Shown here: positions 9,092-17,382 of the stretch, piece after piece
How the letters are laid out: the number at the start of each line of letters is the position of its first letter
Position numbering within the stretch: the first letter of the stretch is position 1
Assembly (NCBI GenBank): GCA_913055615.1
Contig: CAJXKK010000003.1
Coordinates: forward strand, 1-64,000
Length of the DNA: 64,000 nucleotides
Direction: 5' to 3'
Source: an uncultured Ectothiorhodospiraceae bacterium
GTDB lineage: Bacteria > Pseudomonadota > Gammaproteobacteria > XJ16 > Halofilaceae
Notes under the pieces: model-generated
What the model was told of the DNA's origin: nothing
Databases searched by the model: none
Seen by the model: the letters and a program-made list of their open reading frames with translations, nothing else
Position numbers and translations under genes: made by a program

Positions 9092-9190
9092 TCACCCGCC
9101 TCCATTACGCCCGCCGGTTTCCGGGATACAATTCTTAATCACGATGTACGCGCAGCCGAAATACGGTAGAATTATATACGCAACCGAGAA

Positions 9191-9208
9191 ATTGGATTAT
9201 AAACCAAT
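9191..9208. promoter_or_regulatory. Operator palindrome 3 (TTGG-N8-CCAA) between BisC-like and TetR genes
   Basis: ATTGG-ATTATAAA-CCAAT keeps the same half-sites and 8-bp spacing as the sites at 6491 and 10155, with an A+T-rich centre instead of CGCGCA. A second overlapping palindrome, CCAATATATTGG, follows at 9204-9215. The location between divergent genes fits autoregulation of the TetR gene and control of the BisC-like gene. Confidence 0.55.
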
Positions 9209-9298
9209 ATATTGGCCCGTACACCCCCGTCTGTACGGAACGTGCGCTATCCGAGCCACAAAGGCCGCCAGTTACCTCCAAATGGAGTTCAAGCACCC

Positions 9299-9889
9299 GT
9301 GAGAACGAGCATCAAGGAGATCCGCCGACAGGATCTTGTCAAAGCCGCCTACCTGACCCTCAAGGAGAACGGGATTCAGGGCCTGACGATCAAGAAGGTC
9401 GCCGAGCGTGCCCAGATGTCACCCGGAATCGTTCACCACTACTTTAAAGACAAGCGTGAATTGACGGAGGCGACAATCCGTTACTCGAATGGCCTGATCA
9501 GCAAACGCGCGACCGAATACCTCAGCACCGCGACAACACCGGGCCAGCGCCTATATGCCGTGATTCAGGCAAATTTCGACCCCGATATCTACGAGCCACG
9601 GCTGGCCCAGACGTGGCTGTCATACTGTGCGGCAGTCGCGGACGAACCCGTATTCGGGCGTATCCAGAGGGCCCTCAGGCGGCGATTGATCAGTAATCTT
9701 TTGAGTCCACTGCGTCAACTTGCCGCCTCTGATGACGTGAGGGCAATTGCCCACCAAGTCGCCGTCATGATTGACGGACTCTGGGTGCAACGCGGAATGG
9801 ATGGCGAGGCGATTTCCCCGGACACCGCCCGAGACTGTGTTCTGGCGTTACTTCGTCGTAGCGGAATCAATGCCACCCCCCCACGCTGA
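9299..9889 (+). CDS. BetI-like TetR-family transcriptional regulator
   Basis: Repressor of 196 residues, the same length as BetI. The N-terminal helix-turn-helix reads LTIKKVAERAQMSPGIVHHYFKDKRELTEAT. The C-terminal part carries the BetI-type stretches LISNLLSPLRQL and MIDGLWVQRGM. BetI proteins respond to choline-type effectors, which supports a quaternary-ammonium ligand. I chose the GTG at 9299 with GGAG upstream, because the longer frame (from a TTG at 9212) adds a non-homologous tail and overlaps the operator. It lies between the BisC-like gene (divergent) and the ABC importer (co-directional, about 400 bp away), and the shared palindromes make it the probable regulator of the whole block. 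Confidence 0.85.
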   Translation: MRTSIKEIRRQDLVKAAYLTLKENGIQGLTIKKVAERAQMSPGIVHHYFKDKRELTEATIRYSNGLISKRATEYLSTATTPGQRLYAVIQANFDPDIYEPRLAQTWLSYCAAVADEPVFGRIQRALRRRLISNLLSPLRQLAASDDVRAIAHQVAVMIDGLWVQRGMDGEAISPDTARDCVLALLRRSGINATPPR

Positions 9890-10286
9890 GGCCGAATCGG
9901 CCCGCGTGCCGTACCGATACCGCCAACCAGCTGTTTCTGCCTTTGGGCAAAGCTCCATGCCTGCCAAAGGCGTGATGAGCCCAGCCAATCCCAGGATCCG
10001 AACATGAGCCCACAGGTGGCGCGATCAGACCATGTTGACTGACGCGCCAAGCCCCCGCGCCGGCGTGCGCTTACCGCCTTCCAAGTTGGGCTTCAACGGT
10101 CTTCCCGCCTTCTCGCTTCCCATAGTAGAGATCGAATACCGGTTTTCTCGCCAAAGTTTTGGTTGCGCGACCAATTTTCACGATATATGGTAGCGCCAGC
10201 CAGTTCCCGGGAAGCCACATTCAGCCGTCGTGCGAAAACGGCCAATCCGGTGACTTGGTATAACTCCCAAAAGCAGGAGAAAACGA
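9890..10286. other. Intergenic region with ABC importer promoter
   Basis: About 400 bp between the TetR gene and the binding-protein gene. It holds the operator at 10155-10178 about 110 bp before the ATG. Apart from that I see no gene or hairpin in it. Confidence 0.5.
10155..10178 (+). promoter_or_regulatory. Operator palindrome 2 (TTGG-N8-CCAA) upstream of the ABC importer
   Basis: AGTTTTGGT-TGCGCG-ACCAATTTT is the reverse complement of the site before the Rieske gene apart from two left-arm changes. It lies 109 bp upstream of the binding-protein ATG and in front of the whole five-domain importer operon. Confidence 0.72.
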
Positions 10287-11870
10287 ATGAAGCGTTCCAA
10301 GGACCAAAACACTGTCATACCACCGAATCTGCGGCGCCGGGGATTCCTCAAAGGCGTCGCCGGCACCGCGGCCCTCGGAACCCTCGCCTCCGCAGGGTGG
10401 CCCGTACGAGCCGCCTGGGCCTCACCGGATTCCGATACGGTGCGTGTGGGTCTGGGACATGGATCCACTGGCGACAGTCTTGACCCGGGAACCTATTTTG
10501 ACGCCTATATGATGTTCGTCGGTTGGGGCCTGCGAAACAACCTGACGGAGATCGGCCAATCCGGTGACTTACTCCCGGAACTGGCCGAATCGTGGGATAT
10601 GTCAACGGACGCCATGAAATGGACATTCAACCTTCGCAAGGGGGTCGAATTCCATGATGGAAAATCCCTTACGGCGCAAGACGTCGTCGCTTCAATCAAT
10701 CATCACCGGGGTGACGATTCGTCCTCCGCCGCGCGACCGCTGCTCTCCGGCGTAAAGGACATTTCAGTCCTGAACAGCCACACCGTACAGATCCGCCTGC
10801 GCACACCGAATGTCGAATTCGCCCACATGCTCAGTGACTTCCATCTCGGAATCATGCCCGCGGTAGATGGCAAGGCGGATTGGCGGTCCGGCAACGGCAC
10901 GGGCGGTTACGTCCTTGAATCGTTCGAACCGGGCGAGCGTACGATGTTGCGGCGAAACCCAAACTATTGGAAGAAGGCAGCCGCGCACTTCGAAGCGGCC
11001 GACATTCGCGTAATCGCCGATCACACGGCCCGGACCAATGCGCTTATGACCGGCGCTGTCGACATCATCGACCGCGCTGACCTGCAGACGATTCATCTCC
11101 TGAAACAGAATCCAGACATACAAGTCGAACAGGTTTCCGGAACCCAGCACTACTCAATCCCGATGCACGCCAACGCAAGTCCATTCAGCGACAACAATGT
11201 CCGCCTGGCCTTGAAACACGGGATCGACCGGCAATCCATTGTCGACAACATTCTACGCGGGCACGGTCGCCCCGGAAACGATCATCCCATCGGTGTATCG
11301 AACCGCCACCACTCCGCTGACCTTGCGCAGACTTCCTACGATCCAGACAAAGCTCAATACTATCTTAAAAAGGCGGACATGAGCGGCCTGGACGTTAATC
11401 TGTCGGCCGCGGATGCCGCTTTCCGTGGAGCTGTCGATACCGCTGTTCTGTATCAGGAGCACGCTAAAAGCGCCGGAATCAATATTAACGTCGAAAAAGA
11501 GCCAAATGATGGATACTGGTCCAACGTCTGGATGAAAAAGCCATTCTCGATGTGCTACTGGGGCGGCCAGCCGACTGAGGGTTGGATGTTCTCCACCTCA
11601 TATTCCGCCAACGCACCGTGGAACGACATGTTTTGGAAACATGAACGGTTCAATACGCTATTGAATAATGCCCTCGCAGAACGTGACGTCGAACAACGCG
11701 GTGAGCTATACGGTGAGCTGCAGCGTATCGTCCGCGACGAGGGAAGCGTGGTAATCCCCGTATTCGCAGACCATGTCTTCGCCACCAGCGCGCGGGTCAA
11801 GCACGGTGAGTTGGCGGCTAACTGGGAGTTGGATGGTCTCAAAGGCCTCGAACGCTGGTGGTTTGCATAA
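10287..11870 (+). CDS. Dpp/Opp-type ABC transporter substrate-binding protein with Tat signal
   Basis: Periplasmic binding protein of the SBP_bac_5 family, 527 residues. The N terminus has a twin-arginine motif (LRRRGFLKG, residues 16-24), a hydrophobic stretch and an Ala-rich cleavage region ending near residue 46, so it is likely exported folded. The mature part shows the family pattern LLPELAESW, WTFNLRKGVEFHDGK and VRLALKHGIDRQSIVD. AGGAG precedes the ATG. It is the first gene of the importer operon, 35 bp before the permease. The family binds peptides but also opines, nickel chelates, glutathione and betaine-like molecules, so the ligand is open. Confidence 0.9.
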   Translation: MKRSKDQNTVIPPNLRRRGFLKGVAGTAALGTLASAGWPVRAAWASPDSDTVRVGLGHGSTGDSLDPGTYFDAYMMFVGWGLRNNLTEIGQSGDLLPELAESWDMSTDAMKWTFNLRKGVEFHDGKSLTAQDVVASINHHRGDDSSSAARPLLSGVKDISVLNSHTVQIRLRTPNVEFAHMLSDFHLGIMPAVDGKADWRSGNGTGGYVLESFEPGERTMLRRNPNYWKKAAAHFEAADIRVIADHTARTNALMTGAVDIIDRADLQTIHLLKQNPDIQVEQVSGTQHYSIPMHANASPFSDNNVRLALKHGIDRQSIVDNILRGHGRPGNDHPIGVSNRHHSADLAQTSYDPDKAQYYLKKADMSGLDVNLSAADAAFRGAVDTAVLYQEHAKSAGININVEKEPNDGYWSNVWMKKPFSMCYWGGQPTEGWMFSTSYSANAPWNDMFWKHERFNTLLNNALAERDVEQRGELYGELQRIVRDEGSVVIPVFADHVFATSARVKHGELAANWELDGLKGLERWWFA

Positions 11871-11904
11871 TTCCGGTAAACCCCGAACCGTACGGGAATA
11901 AATA

Positions 11905-12861
11905 ATGATCCAGATTGTCCGCCTCGTGGCCCAGCGCATTGCGCTGGGCCTCTTTACTCTTCTGATCGTCACGTTGCTTATTTTCCTTGCGGTCGAATTG
12001 TTGCCGGGAGACTTCGTAGACGCCATTCTTCGACAGGGGCGTACACAGGAATCGGTCGAGGTCCTGCGCCGCCAGATTGGTCTCGATCAGCCTGCGTATG
12101 TGCGCTACTTTTCCTGGCTCACAAACGCCGCTCAGGGTGATCTCGGCTATTCGTTCTCCAACGAACGCCCAGTATCAGATCTAATCGGCAACCGTCTCTA
12201 CAACACGTTTTTTCTGGCCGGATACGCAGCTGCAATGGCGGTACCGGTTGCATTAACATTCGGAATTCTGGCCGCGCTATATCGAAACAGCGTCTTCGAT
12301 CGTGTCGTTAATATCACCGCTCTCTCCGCAATATCATCGCCAGAATTTCTTGCCGCTTATATTCTAATTTTTGTTTTCTCGATCCAGCTGGGCTGGCTCC
12401 CGTCACTTGCACATATAGCGATTGACACGAGCCTTTGGGAATCATTGAAACTCCTCTTTTTGCCCGCCGTCACCCTAACGCTGGTTACCGTAGCCCATAT
12501 GATGCGTATGACGCGCGCCGCCATAATCAATCTTATGACAAGTCCGTACATAGAAATGGCCCTCCTCAAGGGTGTTGGACCAAAGCGGTTGATTCTTCGC
12601 CACGCATTACCCAACGCCCTGTCACCGATCGTGAATGTAGTGGCCATGAACCTGGCCTATCTGGTGGTGGGTGTTGTTGTAGTTGAAGTCGTTTTCGTCT
12701 ATCCGGGGTTGGGCCAGCTTTTGGTGGATTCCGTATCGAAACGGGATATGCCCGTCGTACAGGCCGGCTGCCTGGTTTTTGCCGTAACCTATATTGGTCT
12801 CAATCTAGTGGCAGACATCCTCTCAATCATCACGAATCCACGTCTTTTGAACCCGAGTTGA
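11905..12861 (+). CDS. Dpp/Opp-type ABC transporter permease (DppB-like)
   Basis: First permease of the importer, 318 residues. The N terminus has one membrane span followed by the periplasmic region with LPGDFVDAILRQGRTQESVEVLRRQIGLDQP typical of DppB. The cytoplasmic coupling motif for the ATPase appears as RAAIINLMTSPYIEMALLKGVGPKRLILRHALPNAL. About six membrane spans. It follows the binding-protein gene closely and precedes the second permease, so the operon order B-C-DF is standard. Confidence 0.92.
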   Translation: MIQIVRLVAQRIALGLFTLLIVTLLIFLAVELLPGDFVDAILRQGRTQESVEVLRRQIGLDQPAYVRYFSWLTNAAQGDLGYSFSNERPVSDLIGNRLYNTFFLAGYAAAMAVPVALTFGILAALYRNSVFDRVVNITALSAISSPEFLAAYILIFVFSIQLGWLPSLAHIAIDTSLWESLKLLFLPAVTLTLVTVAHMMRMTRAAIINLMTSPYIEMALLKGVGPKRLILRHALPNALSPIVNVVAMNLAYLVVGVVVVEVVFVYPGLGQLLVDSVSKRDMPVVQAGCLVFAVTYIGLNLVADILSIITNPRLLNPS

Positions 12862-12882
12862 GGGGTGTTATCGGAGCTTCTC

Positions 12883-13722
12883 GTGTTGCCTATAATGCAG
12901 AGCAGTCTCAAACTTCTTAAGACCGCGCCGCCGACCGCTTTTTTGGGTCTTACCATCCTCACCGTCGTCTTGTTCGCAGGCGTCTTCGCGCCGTGGATAG
13001 CACCGTACGGCGAAACAGACGTTGTAGGAGCCCCAGGTCTTTCGATCGGGGGGGACTTTCTTTTCGGAACTGATCAGATCGGTCGCGACGTTTTCACGAG
13101 AATTCTCTATGGAGCCCGAAACACGGTCGGAATCGCACTTCTGGTCACCGCCATGGCGTTTTTTATCGGAGTCGTTTTTGGGCTGATATCGGCCGTGTCC
13201 AGCCGATGGGTTGATCAGGTGCTTTCACGTCTAGTCGACATTCTGATGGCGATCCCTCCCCTGATTCTCGCATTACTTATACTCACGATTGCCGGTACAT
13301 CAGTACTGAATATGGTCCTGGTGATCGCAGTGCTCGATTCCACACGCGTTTTCCGACTCACGCGGGCCGTCGGAATGAATGTCGCCGTATTGGAATTTGT
13401 CGAGCTGGCTCGCCTGAGAGGCGAAGGAACATGGTGGATAGTGCGTCATGAGATTCTGCCGAACATCACCGCTCCTTTAGCGGCAGAATTCGGTCTAAGA
13501 TTTTGTTTCGTTTTCCTTTTCATAAGTGCGCTGAGTTTTCTCGGTCTCGGCATCCAGCCGCCGACCGCCGACTGGGGATCGATGGTACGAGAAACATCGA
13601 CATTGATATCGTTTGGTATCGCCACGCCACTGGTGCCCGCCATATGTATTGCGCTGCTTACTGTCGGCGTTAACCTGATCGTAGACTGGTTTCTTTATCA
13701 GTCCGGAATGCGGAAGGAGTAA
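12883..13722 (+). CDS. Dpp/Opp-type ABC transporter permease (DppC-like)
   Basis: Second permease, about 279 residues. It contains the DppC landmarks FGTDQIGRDVFTRILYGARNTV and the coupling region ELARLRGEGTWWIVRHEILPNI. Start is uncertain: the open frame begins at a GTG at 12865, but GGAG lies 6 bp before the GTG at 12883, which I prefer; an ATG at 12895 is a third choice. The gene starts a few bases after the first permease and ends 3 bp before the ATPase gene, so all are one transcript. Confidence 0.9.
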   Translation: MLPIMQSSLKLLKTAPPTAFLGLTILTVVLFAGVFAPWIAPYGETDVVGAPGLSIGGDFLFGTDQIGRDVFTRILYGARNTVGIALLVTAMAFFIGVVFGLISAVSSRWVDQVLSRLVDILMAIPPLILALLILTIAGTSVLNMVLVIAVLDSTRVFRLTRAVGMNVAVLEFVELARLRGEGTWWIVRHEILPNITAPLAAEFGLRFCFVFLFISALSFLGLGIQPPTADWGSMVRETSTLISFGIATPLVPAICIALLTVGVNLIVDWFLYQSGMRKE

Positions 13723-13725
13723 ACT

Positions 13726-15426
13726 ATGCACGGTACTGTGAGTGAGTTCGGGAATCGGGCGCAAGGAAACGGGACGTCTCGCGCAGCGATTCTGGAGATG
13801 AGTGGACTCCGGCTGGAAGCGTGCAGCGTTGATGTCTGGACCCCAATTGTCCACGGAATCAATCTTACCGTGCACAAGGGTGAAGTTCTTGGGCTGATCG
13901 GCGAATCCGGGGCCGGAAAATCGACAATCGGATTGGCGGCGCTTGGTTATGCGCGCGACGGGTGCCGGATCAGCGGCGGGAGCATCTTATTCGATGGGAC
14001 CGATCTGAATGGGTGCACAGACAAGAAATTACGTAATCTGCGCGGAAAGCGGATCGCGTATGTCGCCCAGTCCGCGGCCGCGGCATTCAATCCGGCTCAT
14101 CGCATCATAGATCAGTGCATCGAGGTGCCGGTCCATATGGCCGGCCGGCGCCGGTCCCAGGCAATCAAGGACATCAAAAGGATATTCGGGTTGCTACAGC
14201 TCCCGGATCCCGAATCGATCGGGGATAGGTATCCTCACCAGTTGTCCGGGGGGCAACTGCAACGAGCGATGGTCGCTATGGCAATGGCCGGCCACCCCGA
14301 CTTAATCGTTTTCGATGAGCCGACAACCGCGCTTGATGTAACTACACAGATAGAAGTCATGGCGTCAATTCGCCATGCCGTTGAGCATGCGGGAACGGCC
14401 GCCATCTACGTATCACATGATCTGGCGGTTGTCGCTCAGATGGCACATCGGGTTATGGTATTGCGGCATGGGGCGGTTGTTGAGGAGGGCGAGGTAGGAG
14501 CCATCCTGCATGACCCTCGCCGCGAATATACGAAGGCATTGGTATCAGCACGTCAGACAAGCCACGCCCACCGACCTGTCGACACTGATGATGAAGTGAT
14601 TATTTCAGTCGAAGATGTACGGGCCTCTTACGGGAAATCACCAGTACTTAATGGGATCAATTTCGAAATACCGCGCCAGCGCACCGTTGCCGTGGTTGGA
14701 GAATCTGGCTCCGGGAAAAGCACAGTCGCTCGCGTAATAACGGGGCTCCTCCCACCCGACCGTGGAGTGGTTAGATACGGTAAGGGAATACTTCCTTCCT
14801 TCTACGGAAAGCGTACCAAAGACGAATTACGCCAGATCCAGATGGTCTACCAGATGCCGGACACTGCGTTGAATCCGAAACACAGTGTGAGGGATGTTAT
14901 TGGGCGCCCACTTGAGTTCTATCTGGGGCTAGACAAGGTGCAACGCGAAAAGAGGATACGGGAGCTTCTCTCGCTTATAGAACTTGACCCGGATGAGTTT
15001 ATCGATAGAACAGCAACTGAACTGTCCGGTGGACAAAAGCAACGTATCTGTATCGCCCGGGCGCTGGCAGCCGAGCCATCCGTCATCATCTGTGATGAGG
15101 TAACCAGCGCGCTTGATCAATTGGTCGGTGAGGAAATCATACGGCTTCTTAATGACCTGCAAAGTAGATTGGGGCTGAGCTATCTATTCATTAGCCATGA
15201 TTTAGCCACGGTTCGCGCAGTCGCGGATTATGTCCTCGTTATGCGAAGTGGCGATATTGTGGACTTCGGTTCGACAGACGCAATATTCAATCCACCCTAC
15301 CATGAATATACGGAGTTGCTTCTCTCTTCGGTACCGGAAATGCGGCAAGATTGGCTTTACAAGTTATTGCAAGATCGGGATAACAAGAAAGCAACTGATT
15401 TGCGTAAACGGATTGCTGCAACTTGA
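13726..15426 (+). CDS. Fused Dpp/Opp-type ABC ATPase (DppD-DppF in one chain)
   Basis: A single 566-residue chain carries both ATPase domains of the importer. Domain 1: Walker [10 protein letters not shown] (near residue 63), signature LSGGQLQRA, Walker [13 protein letters not shown]. Domain 2: GESGSGKST (near residue 326), LSGGQKQRI, and [12 protein letters not shown], where valine replaces the usual proline after DE. Both domains look catalytically competent. The canonical oligopeptide C-terminal Cys-containing extension is short or absent. The gene begins 3 bp after the second permease and ends the operon. No terminator hairpin is evident right after it. Confidence 0.92.
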   Translation: MHGTVSEFGNRAQGNGTSRAAILEMSGLRLEACSVDVWTPIVHGINLTVHKGEVLGLIGESGAGKSTIGLAALGYARDGCRISGGSILFDGTDLNGCTDKKLRNLRGKRIAYVAQSAAAAFNPAHRIIDQCIEVPVHMAGRRRSQAIKDIKRIFGLLQLPDPESIGDRYPHQLSGGQLQRAMVAMAMAGHPDLIVFDEPTTALDVTTQIEVMASIRHAVEHAGTAAIYVSHDLAVVAQMAHRVMVLRHGAVVEEGEVGAILHDPRREYTKALVSARQTSHAHRPVDTDDEVIISVEDVRASYGKSPVLNGINFEIPRQRTVAVVGESGSGKSTVARVITGLLPPDRGVVRYGKGILPSFYGKRTKDELRQIQMVYQMPDTALNPKHSVRDVIGRPLEFYLGLDKVQREKRIRELLSLIELDPDEFIDRTATELSGGQKQRICIARALAAEPSVIICDEVTSALDQLVGEEIIRLLNDLQSRLGLSYLFISHDLATVRAVADYVLVMRSGDIVDFGSTDAIFNPPYHEYTELLLSSVPEMRQDWLYKLLQDRDNKKATDLRKRIAAT

Positions 15427-16300
15427 TGGTTCCATGATGGTAATGCAGGGAATCGGTCAAAACGCCAAAAGTCGACGACTGAAAGTCGCCCGTAACAATC
15501 AGCACGCGGCCTTCTTGGCGGCGGGGAAAAACGGCCTGCGCTAAACCCTGCACGGTCACCAGTGCGGACAAATTGCACCTTTCGGACGATAAGGACGTGG
15601 AACTGCTGGCGCAGCGAGTCCGCGCGTCTGCACGAAGTCTGTCCGGAATTGACCGGCCCGCGGGACCGACGGCGCCGCACAATGAATCAACGCAAGCCCA
15701 AAGCGCTGGCCAGACTTCTCTGGTCTTCGCCGATGCGTTGCAGGTAGCTACAGCGGTCGAGAAAGCAGACCAGAGCCTATGCCGCGGCCGGTACCGGCTT
15801 CGCCACGCGCCGCCGCCGTGGCCATCCGCCTGCACATGCTGAAAACCGGAGCGGGACACCACGCTCCCGCTACCGTCCCTCAGAGCCCAAAGGTGGCAGG
15901 CGAAAACTTATGGAGCATTGTACTTTCAGAGGACTTTTCGGGTCTCTCCCTAACCGAAAAAGTTTTAAACGTATTCTCTGATACTTACGAAATTTTCTTG
16001 ACACCCATTCCTGGCACCATTTGTCAGTCCCTCGCCGTTGACCGAACTCCAGCAGAACAGGATAACCCGCCGCCGATCGTCCTGACAGCCCTTATCCACG
16101 CCGAGCATATGCCCTTGTTCCGCTGAACCCCGGACCCCGGGGCCTATCGCCTACTGCTTCGGGCCAATGCCTGCAACGCAGCAGCATCTTTTCTGCCACA
16201 ATCCGCCGTGGAACGCCATTTGGGAGACCGAGGATGCCGGTTTGTTCAACCATGGCTTTAGGACGACCGCGACCGGTTGTCGACACCGCACGGAGTGCCA
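15427..16300. other. Long non-coding stretch at the right edge of the accessory block
   Basis: About 870 bp with no gene I can support. Open frames on both strands have no recognisable family. It contains the right copy of the diverged repeat. Composition changes here from the A+T-richer block to the G+C-rich chromosome that follows. It probably contains decayed mobile-element sequence. Confidence 0.55.
15850..16035 (+). repeat. Diverged direct repeat, right copy
   Basis: Counterpart of the repeat at about 3548-3745, same orientation. Shared words in the same order are GCGGGACACCAC, CGCTACCGT, a TATGGAGCA/TACGGAGCA word and GACACCC-TTCCTGGCA. The pair brackets the Rieske/BisC/ABC block. Confidence 0.55.
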
Positions 16301-17353
16301 ATGTCTGTCCGTAAGGACACGGATCCGGTCGTTACCGGCATCGCCGGGAGACTGTCCGCGCTGGGTGGGCGCTCGCCAGAAGAGATCATCATCCTGTGGC
16401 TGTGCTTACTGGGGACTCTTGGAGTCACGCCTTTCCTGATCGCGCGACTGGCTATCGGCGACATCCTGCTGGCCGCGGTCAACAGCCTGACCATACTGGG
16501 TGTAGCCTTGATCGCAGCGCGGGTCTGGGTGACCCGTGAGGTCCGGCCGTACAACGCCATACTCAGCATTTTCTATCCGACCATCATGGTTACCGGCGTG
16601 CATCTCGAGGGGCTCGTTCTCCTGGGTTGGGCGTATCCAACATTGATGGTCCCGTTTTTCCTGCTGAGCCCACACGTGGCCCTGGGCATCGGCCTGGTGG
16701 CGCTCATTTCCCTGTTACCGCCTATCGTCCGCGGTGCCCTTTCGCCCGTTGATGCCGGGACGGTCATCGTGACCCTTTCACTCACGGTCATGTTCGCATG
16801 GGTTTTCGCGGTAGAGACTTCACGCCAGCGGCGGTCTCTGCACACGCAGGCCTACAGTGACCCGCTCACCCGCGCCAGGAATCGCCGCGCGCTGGAGGAC
16901 ACGTTGCGCCACGGCGTTGATCCGGGCCCACTCGCCGGTAAAGCGGCCTCGCTCATTCTGTTCGATCTGGATCATTTCAAGCAGGTCAACGATGAATACG
17001 GTCACGAGACCGGCGACGCGCTGCTGGTCGAACTGGTCGACACGATCAACGAACGTCTGCGCCGCACGGATGTGCTTTTCCGGATCGGCGGCGAGGAATT
17101 CGTTGTTCTTGCGATCGGGGCGGACGCCCGGGAGGCGTATCAGGTGGCCGAGGACCTGCGCGCACTCGTAGAGGGCAAGCGTTTCACGGACCACGAGTTG
17201 GCAATCACCATCTCTCTTGGCTTTGCCGAAGTGCGGGCCAATGACACGGCCTCCGACTGGCTGAAACGCGCCGACCTCGCACTTTATGAGGCCAAAAGAC
17301 AGGGGCGGAACGCCGTTCGATGTCATGACGCGGGATCATTCACATTCCAGTGA
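16301..17353 (+). CDS. Membrane-bound diguanylate cyclase (GGDEF)
   Basis: Predicted c-di-GMP synthase of 350 residues. The N-terminal half has five to six hydrophobic spans, with no known sensor domain seen. The C-terminal half is a GGDEF domain with SDPLTRARNRRALE, FDLDHFKQVND, an active-site GGEEF and ISLGFA. An RxxD product-inhibition site (RRTD) sits five residues before GGEEF, so feedback inhibition by c-di-GMP is likely. The ATG at 16301 has GGAG five bases upstream and is preferred to the TTG at 16277. It is monocistronic, convergent with the gene to its right. Confidence 0.9.
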   Translation: MSVRKDTDPVVTGIAGRLSALGGRSPEEIIILWLCLLGTLGVTPFLIARLAIGDILLAAVNSLTILGVALIAARVWVTREVRPYNAILSIFYPTIMVTGVHLEGLVLLGWAYPTLMVPFFLLSPHVALGIGLVALISLLPPIVRGALSPVDAGTVIVTLSLTVMFAWVFAVETSRQRRSLHTQAYSDPLTRARNRRALEDTLRHGVDPGPLAGKAASLILFDLDHFKQVNDEYGHETGDALLVELVDTINERLRRTDVLFRIGGEEFVVLAIGADAREAYQVAEDLRALVEGKRFTDHELAITISLGFAEVRANDTASDWLKRADLALYEAKRQGRNAVRCHDAGSFTFQ

Positions 17354-17382
17354 ACATGGGCTGGCTGCCCGCGCCGGGCCTG

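Noticed and set aside
15287-15862. 191-residue minus-strand frame at the right edge of the accessory block
   Set aside because: It is Arg/Ser/Ala-rich with no family features, overlaps the end of the ABC ATPase gene, and lies in sequence that looks decayed.
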